A stretch of DNA of 25,188 bases from Clostridia bacterium (GCA_017504735.1 JAFVQP010000062.1:1-25188), one strand, 5' to 3'; shown: positions 7,335 to 14,798, numbered from the stretch's first letter. Program-made: numbers and translations. Notes: a model not told the origin generated them from the sequence alone.

Positions 7335-7961
7335 TTATAAACAGTTTTTCTCTTTCAAAATCTTCAATACGTCCGCAAAAACTTCGTCGGGGGTTTGCGT
7401 TCCGTCCACACACGCCACACGGTCAGGTTCCGCTTGCGCCACAGCCTTGTAACCTTCGTAAACACGCTTATGGAACTCCATACCGGCAAGCTCCAATCGA
7501 TCGTTTTGATCCGCGCCGTGTTTTCTTAAAAACGCCGCTTCGGGGGTCAAATCAATAAATACCGTCACGTCAGGCAAGTATTTTTCAATCGCAAATGCGT
7601 TAATTTTCTTGATGAAATCCATGCCCAAGCCGCGCGCGCACGCCTGGTAAGCAAAAGAGGAATCCACGTATCGATCGCAAATAACGAGTTTGCCTTCCGC
7701 AAGGGCAGGCTCTACACGGTCTGACAAATGCTGTACGCGCGATGCCGCATACAACAACGCCTCACATTCGTCCGTCATTTCCATATTTTTCCCGCTAAGT
7801 AAAATCTCGCGGATTGCTTCCGAAATCTTGCCACCGCCCGGTTCACGCGTAAAAATGTGCGCAATGCCGTTCTTTGTCAAATATTCGCTAAGCAAGCGAA
7901 GCTGCGTACTTTTTCCGCAACCATCACAGCCTTCAAAGGTAATAAATTTTCCTCTTGCCAT
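7335..7961 (-). CDS. tmk: Thymidylate kinase
   Basis: Tmk phosphorylates dTMP to dTDP in the cytoplasm, an essential step for DNA synthesis. The 208-residue protein has the P-loop GCDGCGKS (11-18), the TREPGG motif (38-43), the DRY box (96-98, within CDRYVDSS) and a lid region ending in DRLE. Length and motif order match bacterial Tmk. The ATG at 7961 is one base after the decarboxylase stop codon (TGATATG), with GAGGAAA inside the end of that gene as ribosome-binding site, so the two are translationally coupled. Tmk next to a YaaO-like decarboxylase is the arrangement known from Bacillus. The usual yaaQ/holB genes are missing downstream; mntP follows instead. Confidence 0.96.
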   Translation of the reverse strand: MARGKFITFEGCDGCGKSTQLRLLSEYLTKNGIAHIFTREPGGGKISEAIREILLSGKNMEMTDECEALLYAASRVQHLSDRVEPALAEGKLVICDRYVDSSFAYQACARGLGMDFIKKINAFAIEKYLPDVTVFIDLTPEAAFLRKHGADQNDRLELAGMEFHKRVYEGYKAVAQAEPDRVACVDGTQTPDEVFADVLKILKEKNCL

Positions 7962-7962
7962 A

Positions 7963-9261
7963 TCATTTTTCCTCTTGAAAGGTTAATATTTTTCCATCTT
8001 TTAAGCCGAACACGTTGTTCGCTTTTTGCAATTTTTCTATCTTCTCTTTTGTGATTACTTCCCCGATTTGAAAGAGGGGAACACAAGGGGGAAACAAGCC
8101 ACAAATCCCTGCGCACACACGATTTTCCGCTTTATTCAACGCCACCCATTCCACCTGTCTATCCGTTGAAATGAGGGGGGCAGGTATTTGTTGAACGCTT
8201 TTTCCCACCGATAACGGATATTCTTCAAACAACTGCAAAAGCCTTGTTTTTAATAGGGTAAATTCTTCCTCGCTCGTCGCAGGGGAGAGATAAAAGGTAA
8301 GGGTTTCGCCATCACAAAACTCCGCGTAAATCCCTTCACTCTCCAATCGTTTCTCCGCATCGAACGCCCAACCTCCAAAGAACACGCAAAGCTTTGTCCA
8401 ATCGTCGTTTTGATATACCCTATCGTGCTGTTGAAACCCTTTTACAGCCTTTTCCAAGGTAAGGTTTCTCGGATATTTCACCGCATATTCCACCGACGCC
8501 ATAATGGGGTAAGAAGGGCTTGTCGTGCGGAAAATATCCACCGCATTTTCTAATGCCATTGCCGTTTTTTCAGCTCTTGCCGACACAATCGCACCCTGTG
8601 TAAAGGCAGGTAAACTCTTATGCACACCGTCCACCCACATATCCGCATACGCACCCGCATGCAGTTTTTTATCGTAGTGTAAATGTCCGCCATGCGCGCC
8701 GTCCACGATAAGCAATTTACCCGTTGCATCGCAATATTCTCTTATTGCCGCCAAATCCGCTACGTTACCGTAGTAGTCGGGTGAAGTAAAAAACAAGGCG
8801 TCCGCCTGTGCAAAAATCTCGCCATATTTTTCATTCAACGCATACATGGTATGCGCAAATGGGATTTTTTCTCTATATTCACAAGGATATACGAGAGGGG
8901 TCAACCCCAACAAAGCGCAGCCGTTAAATAGGCTTTTATGCGAACTTTCACACACCGCAACTGTTTTTACACCAAGCGTTTTCGCCGCCTGCAACATCGA
9001 TAATACACCCGACGTACTGCCGTCTGTCAAGATGAAACTCTTTTCGGCGCCAAGGATTTTTGCAATATCCTTTTCCGCCTCGGCAATGCAACCGCGAGGG
9101 CAGGAAAGATTGTCGGAAAAAGACAACTCTGTGATATCCCACGCCCCCATTTTATGTCCGGGGGTATGGAAAGAAACGTGTTTTTCCTTTGCGTGCGATT
9201 CTAACATCTGATAAATTTTACATTCCGCAAGCACTGCTTGATTTTTTAAAAATCTATCCAT
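7963..9261 (-). CDS. Orn/Lys/Arg decarboxylase-family PLP enzyme (YaaO-like)
   Basis: This is a fold-type I PLP enzyme of the ornithine/lysine/arginine decarboxylase family, 432 residues, the short form found in Firmicutes. Visible motifs are HTPGHK (32-37), TDGST (79-83, phosphate-binding region), TSPDYYGN (159-166), VDGAHG (186-191, Asp187 for the pyridine nitrogen) and the Schiff-base lysine in DGVHKSLP (Lys215). The C-terminal domain is short. The true substrate cannot be told from sequence; related enzymes make polyamines. The ATG lies 3 bases after the stop of the preceding gene and has no clear Shine-Dalgarno site, suggesting coupling to upstream translation. Neighbouring tmk matches the Bacillus yaaO-tmk order. 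Confidence 0.88.
   Translation of the reverse strand: MDRFLKNQAVLAECKIYQMLESHAKEKHVSFHTPGHKMGAWDITELSFSDNLSCPRGCIAEAEKDIAKILGAEKSFILTDGSTSGVLSMLQAAKTLGVKTVAVCESSHKSLFNGCALLGLTPLVYPCEYREKIPFAHTMYALNEKYGEIFAQADALFFTSPDYYGNVADLAAIREYCDATGKLLIVDGAHGGHLHYDKKLHAGAYADMWVDGVHKSLPAFTQGAIVSARAEKTAMALENAVDIFRTTSPSYPIMASVEYAVKYPRNLTLEKAVKGFQQHDRVYQNDDWTKLCVFFGGWAFDAEKRLESEGIYAEFCDGETLTFYLSPATSEEEFTLLKTRLLQLFEEYPLSVGKSVQQIPAPLISTDRQVEWVALNKAENRVCAGICGLFPPCVPLFQIGEVITKEKIEKLQKANNVFGLKDGKILTFQEEK
8833..8854. repeat. 22-nt exact repeat with dyad symmetry, coding copy
   Basis: These 22 bases are identical to 11934-11955 in the greA-lysS gap. The core is a dyad: seven-base arms CGCATAC and GTATGCG around ATG at 8839-8855. 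This copy lies inside the decarboxylase gene, where it encodes residues around HTMYALN. An exact match of this length is not expected by chance in 25 kb. Confidence 0.6.
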
Positions 9262-9264
9262 GGT

Positions 9265-10257
9265 TTATGCTTTTGAAATACGGATCACGTAATTGATATA
9301 GAGCAAACTTTCATATTCAAAGCTTGCTTCTACGTCTTTAAAGTTCAAAATCGCCACGTTCATATTATCCGCAGAAAGTACCGTTTGCTCTTCACCTTCC
9401 TCATTGGTCAACGTCTCTAAATACGCAACGGTGTCCTTCAATTTGGGCATCTTATTGCGGTCGGAACAAAGATTAATCGAATAGATTCCCTCACGCAAAA
9501 CTTTACCGCCGCCCTCATGGTCAACCACCGTCGTTTTCTCAAGTTGAACCAAGCCGCTTTCCAAGTATCCGTAGAATTCTATCAGCGCATTGCGGTATTT
9601 TTCAATACGCGCAATTTCGTCCTTGACACCTTTTTCTATTTCTTCCGACTTTTTAAAACGCTTATCTTTATTCTTCTTAACACGGGCAAGGAAATCCGAA
9701 CGCACCGTGCTTTCATTAAGCGACCCCGTTTTATAACCGCCTTCATAGTAATGGTTGAGGAATCTTTCCATCGACTTAAAGAAGCCGTCTTCATCCTCGG
9801 GATCCAAACTCATCAATTGATAACCATAATGGCGAACCAATCTTTGCAGGTAAGTATCGTACACGGTTTCATTGTTCACTTGAAAACCATAATCTTTCGC
9901 AGGAAGCATAGGCGCAAAAACCACATCGCCCTCGCTGGTTGCCATACGCGTTTCCATCAAGGTCGAACCGTGTTCGGGGTTTCCCCCGATATCCAATTCA
10001 TTCAATTCAAGGACTTCATAGGAAAAAACGTCTTGCCCGTAAGCTTCCGACAAGGTTTTACCCAATTTTGTATTCATCGTACTAACGTTACCAAAATAAC
10101 TAATCGCAGTAAATTGCTGTGACGGTTGGATACGTGTTGCCGATACGGTAAAAACCAACGCCCATATAATAATCGCCGCCACCGCCGCACCCACAATTTT
10201 CAACCAATCATAGGATAACATTCTGCTTAAACGTTCTTTTGTTATTTTTGCATCCAT
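9265..10257 (-). CDS. Membrane-anchored extracytoplasmic protein, unknown function
   Basis: I do not recognise this 330-residue protein. It has a short charged N-terminus and one hydrophobic segment (about residues 17-41) that could be a membrane anchor or uncleaved signal. The rest looks soluble and extracytoplasmic. The middle (about 165-230) is strongly charged and helical. The segment SEGDVVFAP (about 108-116) faintly recalls ABC solute-binding domains, but I would not assign that. The ATG at 10257 is used because AAGGAGT lies 5 bases upstream; a longer in-frame version lacks support. It ends 3 bases before the decarboxylase start and so belongs to the decarboxylase-tmk-mntP transcript. 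No promoter is clear upstream; a long hairpin separates it from lysS. Confidence 0.65.
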   Translation of the reverse strand: MDAKITKERLSRMLSYDWLKIVGAAVAAIIIWALVFTVSATRIQPSQQFTAISYFGNVSTMNTKLGKTLSEAYGQDVFSYEVLELNELDIGGNPEHGSTLMETRMATSEGDVVFAPMLPAKDYGFQVNNETVYDTYLQRLVRHYGYQLMSLDPEDEDGFFKSMERFLNHYYEGGYKTGSLNESTVRSDFLARVKKNKDKRFKKSEEIEKGVKDEIARIEKYRNALIEFYGYLESGLVQLEKTTVVDHEGGGKVLREGIYSINLCSDRNKMPKLKDTVAYLETLTNEEGEEQTVLSADNMNVAILNFKDVEASFEYESLLYINYVIRISKA

Positions 10258-10284
10258 ATTACACTCCTTCACGCGCACCGCGCG

Positions 10285-10343
10285 ATATAAAAGGATAAAG
10301 AAACGCCGTTTCGGCTGGGTAGCCCTAGTCGAATGCGGCGTTT
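10285..10343 (-). terminator. Long stem-loop, probable lysS terminator
   Basis: On the minus strand an 8-bp outer stem (10343-10336 with 10308-10301) encloses a second interrupted stem ending in GGG/CCC with a three-base loop, about 17 pairs in all. A pyrimidine-rich tail follows (10300-10285). It starts about 50 bases after the lysS stop. The tail is not a clean U-run, so termination may be partial and the 9265-10257 gene could be reached by read-through. A second, weaker hairpin (GGCTTT/AAAGCC) precedes it. Confidence 0.55.
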
Positions 10344-10391
10344 TCTCTTGGCTTTGTCAAGGCAGTAAAGCCTCAACAGCGCCGATCATTA

Positions 10392-11903
10392 TTATTTTTT
10401 AGGTTTCATCGTCGGGAAGAGGATAACGTCACGAATGGTCGAGCTATCCGTCAATAACATTACAAAACGGTCCAAACCCATACCAAGGCCGCCTGTGGGG
10501 GGCAAACCATATTCTAATGCATTGATGAAATCTTCATCCACCTGCGCTTCATTGTTACCCTTTGCACGCTTTGCTTCTACCTGCTTCACCATACGTTGCT
10601 TTTGATCGATGGGGTCGTTCAACTCCGAGAAAGCATTGCCGTATTCGTGACCGCAAATGAAATATTCAAAACGTTCGGTAAATGCAGGATTGGAAGGTTT
10701 ACGCTTTGCCAAAGGCGAGTTTTCCACGGGATAATCGTAGATAACAGTAGGCTGGATAAGTTTATCTTCTACAAACGCGTCGAAGAGCTCGATAAGGACC
10801 CAACCCTTGGTTGCGTTTTCGTGTTCAAGTTCTACACCCAAAGCCTTTGCCGCTGCGCGTGCATCTTCGTCCGTCGCCCAATCGTTGTAATCCACGCCTG
10901 CGTACTTCTTTACAGCTTCTGCCATCGTCAATCTTGTCCATTCACCCATGTGAATTTCCGTACCCTGGTAGGTGATGTCAAGCGTACCGCAAACGTTCAA
11001 GGTAACCGTCTTGTACAATTCCTCAATCATATCCATCATATCAATGTAATCGCTGTATGCTTCGTACATTTCGATAGAGGTGAATTCGGGGTTGTGGTAA
11101 GCATCCATACCTTCGTTACGGAAAATACGGCCAACTTCATACACCTTGTCCATACCGCCAACAATCAAACGCTTCAAGAAAAGCTCCGTTTCAATACGCA
11201 TGTACATATCCAAATCCAACGCATTGTGATGCGTTTTGAAAGGACGTGCGTCCGCACCGATTTCCAAAGGCAAAAGAGTGGGGGTATCCACTTCCAAATA
11301 ACCGCGGTTATCGAGGAAGTTGCGGATTTCCTTTAAAATCTTCGAGCGTACACGGAAAGTATCTCTTACGTCCTTGTTCATAATCAAATCAAGGTGACGC
11401 AAACGATATTTCATATCCTTATCCTGCAAACCATTGTGTTTTTCGGGCAGGGGAAGAAGGGATTTCGTCAAAAGGGTCAATTCGGTAACGTGGATGGAAA
11501 TTTCACCCGTTTGCGTTTTGAATACAAAACCTTTCAAACCGAAAATATCACCGATATCGTAATCCTTCTTATAGGACATGTAGTTTTCTTCACCTATATC
11601 CTGACGGGTAATATAAACCTGAATCAAACCGCTTCTATCAGAAATATGCGAGAAAGAAGCCTTACCCATGATACGGCGAGACATCATACGGCCTGCAATT
11701 GCAACCGTCTTACCTTCATATACTTCAAAATTATTTTTAATCGTTTCCGAATCCGCATCTACGGGATACTTTACCTGCTCGTAGGGGTTTTTACCTTCCG
11801 AAACAAGCTTGGCAAGCTTTTCACGACGGATACGCGCCTGCTCAATAAGCTGTTCTTCTTCCGATACTTCTACGGCTACTTTATTATTGTTATTTACTTG
11901 CAT
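10392..11903 (-). CDS. lysS: Lysyl-tRNA synthetase (class II)
   Basis: LysS charges tRNA-Lys with lysine. The 503-residue protein has the N-terminal OB-fold anticodon-binding domain (about 60-150), the PLPEKHNGL linker (151-159), class II motif 1 around 200-222, motif 2 with FRNEGMD (261-267) and motif 3 GMGLDR (474-479). Length and motifs fit bacterial LysRS. The ATG follows GAGAGG by 6-7 bases. The first 15 residues are Asn/Val-rich and not part of the conserved fold. It lies 57 bases downstream of greA and is probably transcribed with it, as greA-lysS is in many Firmicutes. The short gap contains a dyad repeat (11934-11955). No T-box leader is seen. Confidence 0.97.
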   Translation of the reverse strand: MQVNNNNKVAVEVSEEEQLIEQARIRREKLAKLVSEGKNPYEQVKYPVDADSETIKNNFEVYEGKTVAIAGRMMSRRIMGKASFSHISDRSGLIQVYITRQDIGEENYMSYKKDYDIGDIFGLKGFVFKTQTGEISIHVTELTLLTKSLLPLPEKHNGLQDKDMKYRLRHLDLIMNKDVRDTFRVRSKILKEIRNFLDNRGYLEVDTPTLLPLEIGADARPFKTHHNALDLDMYMRIETELFLKRLIVGGMDKVYEVGRIFRNEGMDAYHNPEFTSIEMYEAYSDYIDMMDMIEELYKTVTLNVCGTLDITYQGTEIHMGEWTRLTMAEAVKKYAGVDYNDWATDEDARAAAKALGVELEHENATKGWVLIELFDAFVEDKLIQPTVIYDYPVENSPLAKRKPSNPAFTERFEYFICGHEYGNAFSELNDPIDQKQRMVKQVEAKRAKGNNEAQVDEDFINALEYGLPPTGGLGMGLDRFVMLLTDSSTIRDVILFPTMKPKK

Positions 11904-11933
11904 TTGTAAACCTCTCGTATTTGTTTAATCCTA

Positions 11934-11955
11934 ATTCAACGCATACATGGTATGC
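11934..11955. repeat. 22-nt exact repeat with dyad symmetry, greA-lysS gap copy
   Basis: Identical over 22 bases to 8833-8854. The dyad arms are GCATAC and GTATGC around ATG (11941-11955). It starts 5 bases after the greA stop codon and ends 30 bases before the lysS start, where a regulator or RNA hairpin could act on lysS. The RNA hairpin itself would be short, with only a three-base loop. Confidence 0.55.
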
Positions 11956-11960
11956 CCATT

Positions 11961-12431
11961 TTAGGAAATTTGTTTAACTACTAAATAATATTCCCCTTCG
12001 GGTGCAACCACCTTTACTTTATCGCCAACCTTGTGTTTTAACAACGCTGCGCCAACGGGGGATTCGTTGGAAATCTTATTTTCCATTGCGTTTGCTTCCG
12101 TCGAACCGGTGATTTCATAGGTTTCTTCTTCATCCATGTCTTCATCGTAAACGGTCACTTTCGAGCCGATATGCACGTACGAAGTGTCGCTGTTTACTTC
12201 TAAAATCACTGCATTTTTGATTTTGTAGTCCAAATCAACGATTTCGCCTTCGTTTGCCGCCTGCTCGTTACGCGCTGCATCATATTCTGCATTTTCAGAA
12301 AGGTCGCCGTGGCTTCTTGCTTCCGCGATACGTTCTACGATTTCCTGACGTTTAACCGTTTGCAAATACTTCAAACGTTCTACCGCTTCGTCGTAACCTT
12401 TTTGGGTCATAATGAATTGCTGTTCTGCCAT
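11961..12431 (-). CDS. greA: Transcription elongation factor GreA
   Basis: GreA enters the secondary channel of RNA polymerase and stimulates cleavage of backtracked RNA. The 156-residue product has the N-terminal coiled-coil hairpin with the tip GDLSENAEYD (42-51), whose acidic residues act at the polymerase active site, and a C-terminal FKBP-like domain ending in GDKVKVVAPEGEYY. Its length matches the family exactly when started at the ATG at 12431, which has AGGAGG 5 bases upstream. The frame stays open for another 57 codons up to an ATG at 12602 placed right at the predicted transcription start. I treat that stretch as leader RNA. lysS follows 57 bases downstream. Confidence 0.97.
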   Translation of the reverse strand: MAEQQFIMTQKGYDEAVERLKYLQTVKRQEIVERIAEARSHGDLSENAEYDAARNEQAANEGEIVDLDYKIKNAVILEVNSDTSYVHIGSKVTVYDEDMDEEETYEITGSTEANAMENKISNESPVGAALLKHKVGDKVKVVAPEGEYYLVVKQIS

Positions 12432-12603
12432 AATATCCTCCTGTTCCGCACCTATTTTTTCAGGCTTGTTTTTTGTAGTTATTGTATGAAATCGAACCCA
12501 AAAATTCATAAAACTACACGTAAAAAAACCGCCCGCTTGCGGAACGTTAAAAATACAACCGTGACTGTTTGGGTCACCAAAAGCCACGGCATAATCATTC
12601 ATT
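12432..12603 (-). promoter_or_regulatory. Long structured greA leader
   Basis: About 170 bases lie between the predicted start point (near 12603) and greA. Reading leftward there is a hairpin CCGTG/CACGG with inner TTTGG/CCAAA. Next comes a short GC stem (CCGC/GCGG) directly followed by seven U (12528-12522), resembling a weak attenuator. A third hairpin (GTAGTT/AACTAC) precedes the ribosome-binding site. The layout suggests conditional read-through. No known riboswitch class is recognised. Confidence 0.45.
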
Positions 12604-12609
12604 GTTGTT

Positions 12610-12638
12610 ATTATATCTTATTTTATGCGCTTTGTCAA
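12610..12638 (-). promoter_or_regulatory. Consensus sigma-A promoter of greA-lysS
   Basis: Minus strand TTGACA (12638-12633), 17-bp spacer, TATAAT (12615-12610): perfect in both boxes. The predicted start point is about 7 bases further, leaving a leader of roughly 170 bases before greA. Confidence 0.85.
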
Positions 12639-12705
12639 TGATTTTTGCAGGTTTTTAAAAGAATTTCACCCGTTTTAACCATTCTTAACACACTTTTCCA
12701 CCATC

Positions 12706-12960
12706 TCAGTGCAGGTTTTCGATAAAAAACTGATCGTATTCCAACCCATCCACAAAATCACGGGGTAAAAACTTGACACGATTAAACTTTGCAAAGTTGA
12801 AAATATGCGTCTTCAAGAGTACAGGGGTAGGGACGTCTAACTCGCTACAAATATCCGTTAAGTAATCAAAAAAATGCGAATAGGTCAACTTTTCAGGATT
12901 TTCGTACACGTATTGCTTACAAATATGCCCGTCTTTCATCAATTTTGCCCAAAGTCGCAT
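12706..12960 (-). CDS. Conserved clostridial-type small protein, unknown function
   Basis: This 84-residue soluble protein begins MRLWAKLMKDG and contains ICSELDVPTPVLL and RDFVDGLEYDQF. It resembles a family of short uncharacterised proteins in Clostridia with the same start and a conserved C..LD.PTPV pattern; no function is known to me. GAGGTG lies about 7 bases before the ATG and a good promoter precedes it (12983-13011). It is divergent from the deacetylase gene at 13178. No terminator is clear after its stop, so its transcript may run into the greA promoter region. Confidence 0.75.
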   Translation of the reverse strand: MRLWAKLMKDGHICKQYVYENPEKLTYSHFFDYLTDICSELDVPTPVLLKTHIFNFAKFNRVKFLPRDFVDGLEYDQFFIENLH

Positions 12961-12982
12961 AATAACACCTCACTTCCTTTTT

Positions 12983-13011
12983 ATTATACATATTTTTCGC
13001 AAAAAAGTAAA
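12983..13011 (-). promoter_or_regulatory. Sigma-A-like promoter for the 12706-12960 gene
   Basis: Minus strand TTTACT (13011-13006), 17-bp spacer, TATAAT (12988-12983). The -10 is perfect and the -35 matches four of six. The start codon is 22 bases past the -10. Confidence 0.65.
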
Positions 13012-13040
13012 CCGTTTCCGACACACTTTTCTCATTTATG

Positions 13041-13069
13041 GAATATTCATCCCTACAAACGAATACAGT
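13041..13069 (+). promoter_or_regulatory. Sigma-E-like sporulation promoter before pdaB-like gene
   Basis: GAATATT (13041-13047) is a full match to the Bacillus sigma-E -35 pattern (kmATATT). After a 14-bp spacer, AATACAGT (13062-13069) matches six of eight bases of the -10 CATACAhT. No sigma-A promoter with acceptable spacing is seen in this gap. It fits mother-cell expression of a PdaB-type deacetylase. The leader would be about 100 bases. Confidence 0.5.
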
Positions 13070-13177
13070 AAGGTATGCAAAAGGTTTGAAAAGAGCGTTT
13101 TGATAAAATCTCTCCTTTTTCGACAATCTTTGTGAAATTTTCCTTATCCTTGCTCGCTATGATGGAGGTACGTTGTC

Positions 13178-13987
13178 TTGACACCCTTTTTTTCAAAAGA
13201 AAATAAGAAAATTTTTGCCGTCTTCGTCCTTATTTTTACAGCCGTTTTCGCCATTGTTTCCACCTCAATTTTTTGTGTAAAACGCGCGGAAAAAATAAAA
13301 ATGACGGGGGCAGGTACGAGTTTAACACGTTCTTTACCCATTTATTCGGTAGGTACCGACGAGAAAAAAATAGCCATCAGCTTCGATTGTGCTTGGGGTG
13401 TAGATTTCACCGATAAACTACTTGATGCGATGGCAAAAAACGATATCCGCTGTACCTTTTTCGCTGTACAGTTTTGGGTGGAAAAGTACCCGGAATACGT
13501 GGAAAAAATTATTTCCGCAGGGCACGAGATGGGCACGCACAGCCGTACCCATTCCTACATGAGTAAACTCTCCGAGGCAGATATTCGCGACGAATTGACC
13601 ACCTCATCTCAAGCAATCGAACGTTTAACGGGTCAAAAAGTCACGCTTTTCCGCCCGCCGTACGGTGATTACAACAACACGCTCATCGACACCTGCGATC
13701 AAATGGGGTTATATCCCATTCAATGGGACGTGGATTCGTTGGATTGGAAAAATCTCTCCGCCACGGAAATTGCAATGCGGGTAATCAACGGGGTAAAAAA
13801 CGGATCGATTATTTTATGTCATAACAACGCCTTACACACAGCGGAAGCACTCCCCCTCATCTTTTCCACCTTAAAAAACCGCGGATATGAGTTCGTGCCC
13901 ATCAGCGAATTGATTTATAAGGAAGATTATCACATAGATGCATCGGGCAGAATGTGGAAAAACTCCGCTAAAAACAATGAAAAGTAA
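13178..13987 (+). CDS. pdaB: PdaB-type polysaccharide deacetylase (sporulation)
   Basis: A NodB-fold carbohydrate esterase family 4 protein of 269 residues. An N-terminal membrane anchor or signal (about 11-34) is followed by the catalytic domain. Motif 1 reads SFDCAWG with Asp70 kept. The second Asp of the usual FDDG is replaced by Cys, much as PdaB proteins of spore-formers deviate there. The metal motif HSRTH (His121, His125), RPPYG (159-163) and LCHN (His215 region) are present. B. subtilis PdaB acts on spore cortex peptidoglycan; the same role is inferred here. The start is TTG at 13178 with GGAGG 9 bases upstream; nearby ATGs are out of frame. A sigma-E-like promoter precedes it. The SSB-like gene follows after 35 bases and may be cotranscribed. 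Confidence 0.82.
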   Translation: MTPFFSKENKKIFAVFVLIFTAVFAIVSTSIFCVKRAEKIKMTGAGTSLTRSLPIYSVGTDEKKIAISFDCAWGVDFTDKLLDAMAKNDIRCTFFAVQFWVEKYPEYVEKIISAGHEMGTHSRTHSYMSKLSEADIRDELTTSSQAIERLTGQKVTLFRPPYGDYNNTLIDTCDQMGLYPIQWDVDSLDWKNLSATEIAMRVINGVKNGSIILCHNNALHTAEALPLIFSTLKNRGYEFVPISELIYKEDYHIDASGRMWKNSAKNNEK

Positions 13988-14022
13988 CACTTTAACAAGA
14001 TAAAATACACAAGGAGGTTTTT

Positions 14023-14727
14023 ATGAACTACGTTACAGAAAAAAACAACAAGGTTTACTTGACAGGTGAAATCGTCAGCGACGCGACGTTTTCCCACGAA
14101 GTTTACGGGGAGGGTTTTTACGAATTTTACGTCCGTGTAATGCGCCTTTCGGGGCAGGCCGACGTTTTACCCGTCACCCTTTCCGAGCGTTTAATCCAAG
14201 GAGGAATGCTTGGCAAGGGCAAGAAAATTTGCGCCCTCGGTCAATTCCGCAGTTATAATAAAATTGAAAACGGAAAATCTCGTTTAATGCTGACCGTGTT
14301 TGTCCGCGAACTGCTTGACGAGTTACCCGATAAAAATCCAAATACCATCCTACTCAGCGGTTACATTTGTAAACCGCCCATCTATCGTACCACCCCTTTT
14401 AACCGTGAAATTGCCGACGTGTTGATTGCGGTGAATCGCGCCTACAACAAATCCGATTACATCCCCTGCATTGCTTGGGGCAGAAACGCCCGATTTGTGA
14501 AAAATCTAGCCGTAGGGGATCGCATTGCCATTTCAGGTAGAATCCAAAGCCGCGAATACCAAAAAAAGCTGTCTGACACCGAGACTCGAACCATGGTTGC
14601 CTACGAGGTATCCGTTTCCAAGCTCGCCGCATTTGACGCTGGGGAAGATTTTGACATTGACAGCGAATTTGATTTGTACTCCTTACAAGGCAAAACGGAA
14701 GCTCTTGCGGTAACGGTGGATTTTTAA
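14023..14727 (+). CDS. Tandem OB-fold single-stranded-DNA-binding-like protein
   Basis: The 234-residue protein consists of two SSB-like OB folds in a row. The first is at about 10-97 (VYLTGEIVSD ... GKKICALGQFRS) and the second at about 107-206 (ILLSGYICKPP ... GDRIAISGRIQS). The second is the better match to SSB, with the typical IPCIAWG strand and the GDRIAISGRIQSREY segment. The acidic C-terminal tip that recruits partners in canonical SSB is lacking. It is probably a paralogue, not the main replication SSB; such tandem forms are known in Clostridia. AAGGAGG precedes the ATG. It lies 35 bases after the deacetylase gene, so it may share the sigma-E-like promoter. A terminator follows at once. 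Confidence 0.75.
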   Translation: MNYVTEKNNKVYLTGEIVSDATFSHEVYGEGFYEFYVRVMRLSGQADVLPVTLSERLIQGGMLGKGKKICALGQFRSYNKIENGKSRLMLTVFVRELLDELPDKNPNTILLSGYICKPPIYRTTPFNREIADVLIAVNRAYNKSDYIPCIAWGRNARFVKNLAVGDRIAISGRIQSREYQKKLSDTETRTMVAYEVSVSKLAAFDAGEDFDIDSEFDLYSLQGKTEALAVTVDF

Positions 14728-14741
14728 GCGGAAACTCTCAC

Positions 14742-14765
14742 GGACGGCACACGCCGTCCTTTTTT
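14742..14765 (+). terminator. Intrinsic terminator after SSB-like gene
   Basis: A 7-bp perfect GC-rich stem (14742-14748 with 14753-14759), loop ACAC, is followed by six T. The next promoter's -35 begins 5 bases later. Confidence 0.9.
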
Positions 14766-14769
14766 ATTG

Positions 14770-14798
14770 TTGACAAACTTTGTAAAAAATGCTATACT
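14770..14798 (+). promoter_or_regulatory. Sigma-A promoter of Cas4-like gene
   Basis: TTGACA (14770-14775), 17-bp spacer, TATACT (14793-14798). The start codon is 25 bases beyond the -10, so the leader is very short. Confidence 0.8.

Noticed and set aside
10332..10360. Leftward TTGACA (10360-10355) downstream of lysS as a promoter for the unknown gene at 9265-10257
   Set aside because: At 17-18 bp spacing the -10 would be CGCATT or GCATTC, and it lies within the long stem-loop.
11904..11960. T-box or lysine riboswitch controlling lysS
   Set aside because: The gap is only 57 bases and shows no T-box sequence or the multi-helix lysine aptamer; only the dyad repeat is present.
11905..11963. 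Seven-codon ATG...TGA frames just after the greA stop (leftward) and just after the RNase E/G stop at 19213 (rightward), reading MGIPCMR and MGTPGMR
   Set aside because: The similarity is about 20 of 24 bases, which chance could give somewhere in the window. Neither has a ribosome-binding site. Noted only because both follow a stop codon directly.
13086..13109. TTGAAA ... TAAAAT before the pdaB-like gene as a sigma-A promoter
   Set aside because: The spacer is only 12 bp, too short for sigma-A.
13006..13177. Chromosomal replication origin suggested by the ParB-like gene and the divergent gene orientation
   Set aside because: No DnaA-box cluster, dnaA, dnaN, parA or rnpA/rpmH genes are present.
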